Below the pieces are notes generated by a model that had not been told where the DNA came from, made no database searches, and saw only the letters and a list, made by a program, of their open reading frames with translations. Shown one piece after another: positions 10,601 to 20,800 of a stretch of 64,000 bases of DNA (position 1 is its first letter; the number at the start of each line of letters is the position of its first letter). The translations under genes and the position numbers were made by a program. The stretch comes from Nannochloropsis salina CCMP1776 (lineage: Eukaryota; Sar; Eustigmatophyceae; Eustigmatales; Monodopsidaceae): positions 632,115-696,114 of the forward strand of contig SDOX01000007.1 of NCBI GenBank assembly GCA_004565275.1, in the 5' to 3' direction.

Positions 10601-11642
10601 CTACTGGAACTGCCCCGAGCTATCCCACCGACTCGTGCTGAAGGCGTAACATATGGTCAGAATCCATACGCTGGTAAAAATCCGTCCCACATAGGCCTCC
10701 CGAGGCGTCCATTGATCGTTACCTAAAATAAGCCGGAAGGCGTTGTATGCAATTTGTATAACTTCGGCCAGGCCGTTCAAGCTCAAGATGGCCTTTAGCC
10801 GGGTCTTGCTCCGAGAATTGCGCGAAAACGATTGCATGAGGGAGAGGAGGACGCCGGCCAAGTTCGCACACAGCAGACCCACGACAGGCAACGTGACCAA
10901 GAGACGCATGAAAATCCCCGATATCTGGTCCGCGAGCTCGTACAAATGGGTAGAACGGGCCGTCAAGATCATGAAAAGGATGCACACACCCGAGTTACCA
11001 ACCGTGCGCATAATCCGGGGGTACAAAATTTCGTGCCGGGCCCCTCCTTCTGGGGAGGGAGGGTTGACCGAATAGTATCTTTGATAGCTGTAAGCCGCGC
11101 TCGAGGGTCCCCATGGCCGGGTGACCACATGCTGTTCCCGGTGCATCGCCGTCTCTTGGGGGGGGGCGCTCCTGCGGCAGTTGTTGGTCGTCCTTGCGCT
11201 GAGACGGGGGTGCTCGTGGGCTTGATTGCTGAGAAGGAGGGGGAGGGACGAAACTAGAGCCACCCCTGATGAGGAAGTGTGGAAGTTGTGCCTGTCTCGG
11301 GAAAGGAAGTGGAAGGAGAAGGGCACACGTAGCATGAGGAAAAGCGGAATATGGCAGATATTTTCACGCCCGTCTTCTGCCACGTGACCCGCCTGTCAGT
11401 CGTCGAGAGATAAAACAAAAAAAAATCAATCTACTTCGTTCCGCTTCGTTCTCTCTTTTCGTGCCACCTACCTTGGGTGAAGCCACGTGCAGCTTGCTGG
11501 ACTGCCCTTTCTCGACATAGTCTGCAATCCCGCGTCCAGAGCTAGCCGCCGCGGTAAAGGCTGCGGCGAGGAGAAGAAAAGATTTCTGGTACGGGTTCAT
11601 ATGTCTACCACGCTTCAGACCGCGGGAGACTCCCGTTTTCAT
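10601..11642 (-). CDS. Unrecognised multi-pass membrane protein, two exons
   Basis: Exon 1 (11642-11472) starts at ATG 11642 (a second ATG is at 11600) and encodes a hydrophobic N-terminus, YQKSFLLLAAAFTAAASS. It ends at AAG|GTAGGT. Exon 2 is proposed from 11228, after a strong polypyrimidine tract ending CTCAG. It carries about four membrane segments, including GVCILFMIL, LVTLPVVGLLCANLAGVLLS and SVWILTICYAF, and ends SSGQFQ. The splice is phase 0, but the membrane-segment frame is reached only past a run of nine G (11158-11166). With eight or eleven G the two exons join cleanly. Either the run length is wrong or a weaker acceptor near 11212 is used. I recognise no family. The N-terminal hydrophobic stretch could be a signal peptide or a first helix. 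Being coding is likely; the exact model is uncertain. Confidence 0.6.
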
Positions 11643-12319
11643 TCCCGCAGGTGGCTCGACTTGCGTTCTTCCAGGTGGCCTTCTCCCTCAGAACGGAGCA
11701 AGGTACTGTGGTCCTTCAAGGGGGGGAGGAGAGGGTCAACGTTAAAACGCCACGCCACCCCAGCACCATTGAACGCGTCACTCCATCCCAGCATAAATGA
11801 CCACCAACACATTATCTTCCATCGTCATCACATTTGATCGAGATGGCAATGCGGGCCTCTTCGGAGCATGGAGGAGGAGGCAGGTCTCTCCCTCCTCCGA
11901 GTCGCTCGCTTTTTCTCGTCGCGTCGAGGAGGTTCGTGTCCTGAAAATGCCCTCTTGACTGGACAGGCGTACGCTTTCGTGTACCAGGCTTCCGTGACCA
12001 GATGATAAGAACACGAACAACAAAATACGCCTGCAACAACTACCTCGGCCACGATGCATGGCCTATATAAAAACACTTTCTCCTGCCCCCCGCTACTCCC
12101 AGGGGATACTTGTTCTTCATGTCGCTCCCGTCGTTGGCACACCCCTCTTTATGTCCCGAAAAATGAAAGGGTTTTCTTGGTGAATACACTATGCAAACTG
12201 CTTGCTATAGCCCCTTGTGTGTGTGCTCATCACCCTGTTGTCATGGCTGTTGCATGAGTCACAGTACTTATCCTCGTACCAAACCCCGCCCGTTAATCCC
12301 CACCCTCATTTTTCACAGG
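11643..12319. other. Divergent upstream region of the membrane-protein gene and sterol methyltransferase
   Basis: Shared 5' region of two divergent genes. On the plus side a TATA-like sequence lies at 12064-12073. The bases just before the SMT start (ctcatttttcacag|ga, ending at 12318) look like a splice acceptor, so SMT may have an untranslated or short coding first exon here. Confidence 0.5.
12064..12073 (+). promoter_or_regulatory. TATA-like box upstream of sterol methyltransferase
   Basis: TATATAAAAA lies about 250 bases before the SMT ATG. It is consistent with a core promoter if a 5' UTR intron ends at 12318. Motif match only. Confidence 0.35.
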
Positions 12320-14088
12320 ATGCTGGAGTCCATTAATGAGTTTTTCAAGCCCGTTGTGGCTGAACATAGTGTCGCTGTCGCGGTACGTAATGCTCTCGTT
12401 GCATTCTTTTTTTCTTTTCAAATTTGGGCTCCTCGAGCCGGCGAGTTTCGAGATTCCTGCCAGACTGTTCTAAACTGAGCACGCGTAATGTAATTGCTTC
12501 TTTGAAGGGAGAGGGATGTTCATGTTTTTCTGTGCAGCTAGTGTCGCTTTTTAAGTCGTAACGTCTGAAAGAATGAGACTCAATGCCTGCCTCTCCACCT
12601 GCAGGTAACCTTAAGCGTCATTGGCTTAACAGTGGTGGTCCTCCGCGTCCGGCGTGTGAACCTTCGACGGGTAGGCGGGGGTCATTGGTTTCACCTTGAG
12701 AGTATGCTCTGAATGCCAGTGGAGGGAGCCATACAGTGTTTCGCGTGAAGTTTATCTGAAAATATCTCCTCATGTATGCTCTTCTTAATTTGTCCCTTAG
12801 GATGGGATGGACTACAAGGGAACGGCAGCAGACGTGCTCAAAATCATGAAAAATAGCGATTTTGAGGCGCATAAGGACAAGGTATGTAGACGATTCGTAG
12901 GGCCTTGGAATGGTGCGCAGGGAGGGCTTAGCAGAGAAAGGAGGGGGCTGGCTGGGAGCAAGGGCTGCCTTGAGAGAAGAGGCCCTGAGCCAGTGCCACA
13001 AATCATCGCTGCCACGCTCTATTTATTATACGATCTCATTTCGTTATTATTTCACGCCCTGTGCCTCTTCTTCTCATCAGGATGTCCACTCTTCGGTGAG
13101 CGAATACGCCTCTCTGTTCACGGGCGCGCGGGCCTCCGTTGGCCGGATCTCCACGGACGCGAGCATCAAAACTCGACAGGCCAATTACCAGAAGCTGGTC
13201 ACCAACTTCTACGACCTGGTCACGGACTTTTACGAGTATGGATGGGGACAGTCCTTCCATTTCGGACCGCGATGGCAGGGGGAAAGCTTCGTGGAGTCGA
13301 TCAAGAGGGCCGAGTACCACCTATGCTCCCGCCTCGGCTTGAAGCCGGGTATGCGTGTGCTGGACATGGGTTGTGGCGTGGGGGGGCCCATGCGGAACAT
13401 GGCCATTTTTTCGGGCGCCAAGATCGACGGCATCACCATCAACGAATATCAAGTTAGCATTGGAAACAAGTACAATGCCCAGAGGGGCCTGGCCGACCAG
13501 TGCCAGGCCCGTCAGGGAGACTTCCAGAACCTTCCATGGCCCGCGAACAGTTTTGACGCCGCTTTTGCCGTGGAAGCTACCTGTCATTCTCCCGACAAAC
13601 GTATGTGTTTTTCGGAGGCGTTTCGGGTCTTGAAGCCGGGGGGCCTCTTTGGTAATTACGAATGGATCGTCACGGACAAATTCGACGCGAGCAACCCCGA
13701 ACATACCCGGATCAAGGAGGGAATCGAGGTGGGGAACGGTCTTCCTACTTTAGCAACGGCAGAGCAAGTCTTGGCGGCCGTGCGTGCGGCGGGTTTCGAA
13801 GTTCTGGATGCCTACGATGCAAACGCCGACGTGCACTCCCCCCATCAAATTCCGTGGTACGAGCCCTTGACGGGCAAGTTATCGTGGAGCGGCTTCCGCA
13901 TGACCTGGTTGGGCCGGATCATGACGCATGCCTTTGTCACCGTGTTGGAGGCGGCTCGGATCGCGCCCACGGGAACGGGGAAAATCAGCGGGATCCTGAA
14001 CGCAACGGCGATCGATCTGGTGGAGGGAGGGAAGGCGGAAATTTTCACGCCCAGCTTCTTTTTTGTGGCCCGTAAACCGGACCTGTGA
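12320..14088 (+). CDS. Sterol 24-C-methyltransferase (SMT1/ERG6)
   Basis: Four exons with consistent phase 0: 12320-12382, 12605-12670, 12801-12881 and 13081-14088, giving 405 aa. Donors are GTACGT, GTAGGC and GTATGT; acceptors are GCAG, TTAG and TCAG. The enzyme transfers a methyl group from S-adenosylmethionine to C24 of a sterol side chain (usually cycloartenol or zymosterol) at the ER. Exon 2 supplies an N-terminal membrane anchor (VTLSVIGLTVVVLRVRRVN, about 22-40). The sterol-binding region I appears as YYDLVT-type NFYDLVTDFYEYGWGQSFHF. The SAM site is LDMGCGVGGPMRNMA (about 163-177), followed by GITINEYQV, VEATCHSPDK and NYEWIVTDKFD, all SMT signatures. The C-terminal domain (FTPSFFFVARKP) is complete. 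The four small introns near the 5' end are typical of this genome segment. A further upstream exon is possible. Confidence 0.95.
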
Positions 14089-14686
14089 ATGCATGAAGAG
14101 GGAAGAGATACGAAAGGGCCGCGGGTAGGGGCGCGATGACGGTGCGAGGACGGGAGGATAAGATGAGGGCAAGGTGGATAGGTGAGATGACGGGGGGGGG
14201 GTTGTCAGCGGCCGAGGAAAGCGGCGTAAAGAGAGGAGCTGGATTTTTATTGACAATAAATAGGTAAAGCTCTGACAAGGACAACGACGCCTGGGGGTGG
14301 CAGACGGGTTCGCGAGGGTCCATGGGGAGGGACAGGAAGAGCGGCGGGAGGTGGTAGTGGTGGTCGTGGTGGCAAATGTCCCGCTGCGCCCTGCGAGCAC
14401 TCGAGGGGTTTCAATTCAACCAACCTTTTACAGGAACCTGACACGTTGAACGGTGCGAACCACCAGCGGCTTCAGGTCAACTTTTCTTTGCGGGTGCATG
14501 GTGGCCTCCACCCTGCGAACGAAACATTTTCCACTTCCATTCCACCCGGGCGTGTCGCAGTCACCCCATTTCTACCTCCTCTTGCCCAACCTTTCCCTGA
14601 AAGTGCAACCACTTCATCCCAACACGGAAACTTTCGATGAGATAGCTTTTCAGTGGCTCCCACCCCCCCCCAAAACCCCCTCTATT
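14089..14686. other. Convergent 3' region between SMT and OST48
   Basis: 598 bases between facing stops. It includes a G9 run (about 14191-14199), AATAAA at 14255 and a C-rich stretch before the OST48 stop. No coding sequence was recognised. Confidence 0.6.
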
Positions 14687-16280
14687 CTACTCCTTCTTTA
14701 GATTCTTCCCCTCCCTGTCCCCTTTCTGTGGCTTGCTGTACAGCAACGCCACCCCGAAGACAAGAAAACCTGTCATCATGGAAAAAGCTGACGCGTAGTA
14801 GGGGAAGGCCGAGAAAATGAAGCGCTCATACTCATCGTGGTTGAACGGACGCACCGAAACCTGTGTGTTCACAGCCAGGACGCTCAACCCGGGCCGTCGG
14901 TATAGGATTCGGAATTTGAAGATCCCGTAATTGTCGGGGACCTTGAAAAGTTTCCAGAACCTTCCAGTCTCCGGGACGCATTCCAGGAAAGTGCGGATGT
15001 GTGGGTCGAGCATGACAAACTCCAGCTGCACATCCGAGGCCTGGTAAGGAACCCAACCACCTCGATCGGCGTCGTACTCCTCAATCACGAGCGAGTAAAT
15101 GATGTCGTCCTTGATGCGGTAGACCAGAGATTGCCGGTTCAATTCCGGGTCCGGAAAGAGCGAGAAGGGCAGGTCGGGCTTTTCTTTGGTGGCAAGCAAG
15201 TGCTCGGGATTGCTCCTGGTGGGATGAGGGGGGAAGGGAGGAACGGAGGTAGGGGAGGAGATTTGATTTTGAGTGATGAAAAGGTGAAATCAGGAAAGTC
15301 ATCGAGACTTCAAGATGTGCCATGATTGGCGAGTTGGTACTTGAAGGGCAACGAACAGAATGCCCAGTGCCGCTTGACCTTGTCCCCTTCTCCCCTTCTT
15401 CCAATTCCATCACCCACCCGTCCGCCCGATGATGCGTCACATTGCTCGCCCGCAAGATGCCTCGTTCTCCGAATGCCCATTTGCTAATCTCCAAAGCCAC
15501 CAGCTCATTCCCCGCCAGTTGCCCGGTAGTGTCCAACGTATGTTGAAAGTATGCGTCGCTGAAAAAATCCAAACTTCCCGAGATGGTGGCCCGGGCATTG
15601 TTCCGACCTTGGACACCAGAGATAAGTCCCAGCGTTGTGCCTGCGTTGGTGAGACGCGCGCTAGCCAGAGACGGGGCGGGGATCTCTTTGAGGGGAGCGG
15701 CTGAGTATGTGGAGGACATGCCGGAGAGGATCGGCACGGCCAGGATGTTCTCCGGGTCCACAATGTGGCCGACCCCACGAAATACCACGGGCGCCGCGCC
15801 TCCTTTCCTCCCGGCCACAGGCCCCAGAATTTTTTCGTTCTCGATCAGGTTGGAAGACACGACGTTGGTATGCATTCCTTTTAGGTCTAAGGCAGGCGCG
15901 TGGGAGAAATGATCCATGACGACCGTCCGCTTCTTGTCGAAATCCACCCCGAATTCCGATGCCATCTCCCGGGTCAGATCGCTCATGTCCACGTCCGCGG
16001 CCATGATCAGATTCCCTCCTTGTGCGACGAAATCGGCCAGCGTCTGCGATCCCTCCAGACCCGGGGCCGTGAATGCGGTAGTGGTAGGGGCAAAGTACAC
16101 CACATTGTCGTACAGGGGTTGCCCGTACTCGAAAAGGGTCACGCGGGGGGAGGTTGCCAGGGTGTACGTGAGCTTGTGGCCGCGAGCGGCTAGGCCGGCA
16201 AAGAAGATGGAGTGCGTGTCAAGAATGGCTAAAGAGTCGAGGAGAGCTATGGTCCTCTTCCCGCCCGCGCGTCCTGTCAT
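14687..16280 (-). CDS. OST48/Wbp1 subunit of oligosaccharyltransferase
   Basis: Two exons, 16280-15418 and 15215-14687, give 463 aa. The donor is GTGGGT in phase 2 and the acceptor CCACCAG. The splice joins HHRADG to SNPEHL and restores the OST48 alignment. OST48 is a subunit of the ER-lumen N-glycosylation complex. Matches to the family include RTIALLDSLAILDTHSIFF, LYDNVVYFAP, the FRGVG motif, ARATISGSLDFFSDAYF, QLEFVMLDPHIRTFL and TQVSVRPFNHDEYERFIFSA. The protein ends with the conserved segment FPYYASAFSMMTGFLVFGVA as its single C-terminal membrane helix. The usual cleavable signal peptide is not visible: homology begins eight residues after the ATG at 16280. An AG directly behind that ATG (16275-16274) could be an acceptor, so an upstream signal-peptide exon may exist. 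I could not locate it. Confidence 0.95.
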
Positions 16281-17828
16281 GGGGCGCAAGAGTTTTTGGT
16301 GGGAGAGATGAGAAGGCGATTCAATACAGTATTTGGATGCAGTGAGAGCGAGTGTATAGCGTGTAGAGCAGCGGGCGAGCGCAGAGGAAGGTGTCGGCTC
16401 CGTCCTTCTACGGAGTACGCGGTAGCCTTTGAATTTCACTATTGAATGGATGCCCGCAGCCAGCCCCTGGTCACCTCGCAGCAAGTACGTTATGATACGT
16501 GCTGTCAAGGATCTGATACAATTCCTAGTGCGGGTTTCCTCCGTCAGATGCTCCCGAATTCGTCTCCTTGCTCGTCCTCTCCTAACCTCTCTTTAACGCA
16601 CCTTGGGCTTCATAAGTCGACCCTTGAATTTGCCATTGAAGACTCATAAATGAAAGGCAAAATAAGAGTATCGCGAGCATGTTGGCTGGTACTTGAAAAG
16701 TCGACGCCATCATGCTGTCCTGAAGAGAGGATCAAAACATGCAGTAGGAAGAGGTGGAAAGGCAGGAAGCGGGTGGTGAGGAACAAAAGTAATGTGCGCC
16801 TTTCGTTGGTATTCAGCTCCAATCACCTTCCAGCTGCAGCCTTTTCAACCTCCACACGCGAGACAAAACATTTGGAAATCCTTCACGCCCTGCAACACCA
16901 TGACCCGGAGGGAAGTCTTCACATTCCGAGGCGTTGTCTGCGGGCCCCTTTCTTTGGCGAGCCCTGGACCTCGGAGCGACGCCGAGAAGGAGAAGGAGGG
17001 TCCTTTTTCATCATCGTCATCCTTCTCCGCGTCATCAACCCGCCCCTCGTAAGTCCTTTCTGGTCATTCTCCCCCTCCGCCTCCTCCCCCCCCTCGCATC
17101 TCCCTCGCTTCGCTCTGCACGGGATTCTCCCGCTCCCGCCTTGGAACCTCATGCTCATACCCCGCGAGGCGGGCCAGAACCCACCAACACGTCCACGCTC
17201 CGGGGCATCGATCGATCTTGCAACGAGACGCGTCGTCACCACCGACACGCATGCAGGCATGACCATCTGTGCACTCGCGTGCATTCCGGGCGCCCTGTGT
17301 GCCCGCGGCGTGTGTGGTCTGCGGTCGTGTCGGGCCACCTTTCATGCATGTTTCTTCGCTCGACAACGGATGCCTCGGCACACATTTAGCAGCCCTGTCA
17401 AGCCCGGTAGAACATCACGCGTACCCCTCCTCTCACTGGTTCTATTCATAGGTATAGGATATAGTAACAAAGGATGTGCATCCCTACACTATGTATAGTG
17501 TGCCGCCGATTTTTGATAGTCTTGACCAAGAAGACGACAAAGAAGGCCTTGTTACAACATTAGACATAACAGAGTGCACACGGCCCTTCCCTCACATATC
17601 GCCCCATTCCACGCTCTTCTTTGGTACAGGCACGCTTGCTGGACAATTTCCACTAGGGCACATTTAACACTGGCTGTCAGTCAACAGTGAGACCAGCAGC
17701 AATACCGACACGCTGACAAGAGCCACGTTTGTCGCATTTTCTCAGTCCTTGGAGACGCAACCCCTCGCCTAGACGGAACGGGTTATCAGGCGGACCGAGA
17801 GCGGCAGCATACTCTTGTCGCTTCAATC
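16281..17828. other. Divergent region between OST48 and the chromatin remodeller
   Basis: 1.5 kb with no recognised gene. A plus-strand frame at 16650-17498 is open for 282 codons but shows no family features, and its sequence changes character along its length. One possible exon is the ATG at 16900 followed by GTAAGT at 17049. No continuation could be found. The region probably holds both promoters, long 5' UTRs and a possible missing OST48 first exon. Confidence 0.45.
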
Positions 17829-20800
17829 ATGTCGGATGATGACAATGACAGTGCGCAGGGTCAATCGGCCTCATTGAATCATGTCCAGGGGGACGATGAG
17901 GATGGAGGGCGGGGAGGGAGTCGTGCCCGTCGGAAGAATGCCAAGTATTTCAGCGGCGATTTCAAGGATCCAGGCTCGGACTTTGAAGAGGAAGCTGAAG
18001 AGAAAGACGAGGACGATCGGAGCTCGTTCGTGGACCAGGGGGCAGGAAGTGTCCGAGGAGCGAACTCAAGTGCCGGGGGAGGGAGGGGCGGAGGCGGTGG
18101 GTACGCGAGTGCCCCTCCTCCCAGCAAGCCCAAGTCCAAGAACCGGTTTTGTCCTTCCTGCGAGGAGCCCGTGCGTCCTTCCGAGACGGTCTGTCAATAT
18201 TGCGACTACATATTTTCCAGCGCCAACCGGGCTCAGGACGACACCCCTGTTTCAGACCGATTCCCTTTCGAACCTGAAAGGGAAGAGGACGGCTCTCTGA
18301 AGATCGATCTGATTCTGGGCCGGCGTCTTTTGCAAAAGGGGGTAGCATCTGCGGCGGTACAGCATGCCCAGCACGATAAATTTGCCCCTCCCGGAAGCCC
18401 CACGGCGGCTGCTGCAGGGGCCGCGGGCTCGGCCTCGGTTGCCTCGGGCCCAGGCGGGAGCAAGAAGCATCCGTTGCAGCACCATCGGGCGATTCTGAAA
18501 CACAAGGATTCCCGACGAGAGCGGTATTGCTACGAATACTTGGTCAAGTTTAAAAATGCCTCGTATATGAAAAGCCGGTGGATGACTTTCCACCAGATCG
18601 ACGCATTGGGGAACCGGAGCAAGCAGGCCTTGACCCGGTGGTTGAAAAAAGTGGAAAAAGGGGAGGCGACGGAGGAACTGGAGAACGAGACCTTCGACAC
18701 CAATTACTGCGTGGTCGAGAAGGTGCTGGACTGCGCAGACGCCGAGGTGGAAGTCTCAGACGACGAGGAAGAGGAGGGAGAGGGGGAGGACGGGGAGGAG
18801 GAAAAGGAAGAGGTGGCCAAGGAGACAGCCAAGGCGAACGGGAAAAGCAGCAAGGGCTCACAAAAGTCGAAAGCGAAGCAAGTGGAGGAGGACGCCGCTC
18901 AAGCCGCTGCGGACGACCGTGTTCGCACCGTCAATCCTTTCGTAGAGGGGGTGCCCTCGGGCAAGAGCTGGTCTGCTGTTATCCGCTGCCGCTTTCTTTT
19001 CAATCAGATCGTCGAGGACGAGTACAGCGACTGGTTCTACGACCCAGTGGACACAAACCTGTACCCAGACTACCTGTCCTACGTGGCACAGCCCATGTGC
19101 CTGTCCGAGATCCAAACCCGTTTGCAGCAGCCATTCGCCTACGATGGGAACCCCCAGGCCTTTGCCACCGACATGCGCTTGGTCTGGGCGAATTGCGAAG
19201 AGTACAATGGGGGACACCCGGCCTCGGCCGCGTTCCAGGCTGGGCAAATGTTCAGCAAGAAATTCGAACGGTTGTACTTGACTTGGGTCATGGCCTTCCA
19301 GAAGGAGGCCGTCCCCTGGGAGGATACTGCGGCCCGGCCGTGGGAAGGTGGGTGCCGGGTGTGCACTCGAAAGAAAGCACCTCAGGCGGAACGGCACGAG
19401 GAGGAGGAGAAACCGGAACTCTTGCTTTCGTGCGACAACTGCGAGGCGGAGTACCACACCTTTTGTCTTAGTCCCCCCCTGGGGGACATCCCAGCGGGCT
19501 TGTGGTGGTGTCCACGGTGCGAGGATTTGGACCTGGAGTCGCGGGGCCACACGCACTCCCACGCCTCCGAAGAAGCCGTGCGGGAGAAGGTACAGAGAGG
19601 CCTGAAGGAGCGGAAGACAGTCGTGAAACGGCTGTACTTGGTCAAGTGGAAGGATTTGGGCTATGGGATGTGCACCTGGGAAACGCCAGAGGATATGAAC
19701 GACGACAAGAAGATCGAGGATTTCCACAAGGTCAATGATTCCGCCCCGCCGGAAGCGGCCGTACCCCAGGAAGAACTGGCTTACCACCTGAAAAAGAAGC
19801 AGTACTTGTCCCTGTGCCGCCCAGCCATTCGGGTGGGGGATGAACAGGGTGAGTTGGAGTTCCAAGTGTACGCCCAGATCCGTGCCTTCCACTTCTTGAA
19901 ATGGGGCATGCCCCCACCCCCCGCCTTGTTGCACGACTGTGGGCCCTTGGTCCATGCCTACGCGTGTCTAGAGGAAAAAGAGGAGCGGGAGGAGGAAGCG
20001 CGGCGGGCGGGGGGCGGGGTGGAAGGGAAGGAGGAGGACAAGAAGGAGGACCATGCCGCCGGGCAGGGCAAGCGGGAGACGGAACAAGCCGTGGCGATGT
20101 GCCTGTCCTCAATCGTCGACCATGTGGCCAAAGGCTTGCTCATGCCGTCGCCGGGCCCGGCGCAGAAAGGGGGTGAGTACGATGTCTCTTTTTACCGAAA
20201 GCCGGGGGAGACCTTGTCCTTGAACATCGGTAACTATCAGGAAAAAGTGGTAGTGCTGGGCTTCCGACCGCGGGAGGATGGAAGCAAAGCCGCCTTGGAA
20301 AGGAGCGAGCGGGTGCGGGAGAATGACGTGTTGGTGGCCGTGAACGGGGAGAGCGTCTTGGACGTGCCTTTCCGGGAGGTGATTGACAAGCTGGGGATGA
20401 CGTCCGGCTTTATGACCCTGCGTTTCGTGGCGGCCCAATACCGCGATCAATATCTGCAGCATTACGTGAAGAACCCCTCCGTTCCCGAAGAAGAAGCCCT
20501 CCATGCCGCGCTTCAGAAGAAGGCGCTTTCCTTCCCTGCCCCCCTCCCGCCCTCCGCCGCCCTGACAGGATTGTACAGGACCCCATCCTCCTTCTCCGAG
20601 GTCATTGCGCGCGTCGCTCACTCGGAGGGTGGTAGGACACAGGAGCGGTGGACGGCCCGCATTCGAGTCAAGGACCGTGTCCAAGAGCTGGGGAAATTTA
20701 AGGGCAAGAAAGAAGCGGCTGCGGCTTTCCAGGCTGCCGTGGCAAAGTACTACGGAGGCGAGGAGGCCGCCCAGAGACATTGTGCGGGCCTGGAGGAATT

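Noticed and set aside
16650-17498. 282-codon plus-strand frame between OST48 and the remodeller
   Set aside because: No domain, changing composition, overlapping likely promoter and UTR. Possible exons inside could not be linked.
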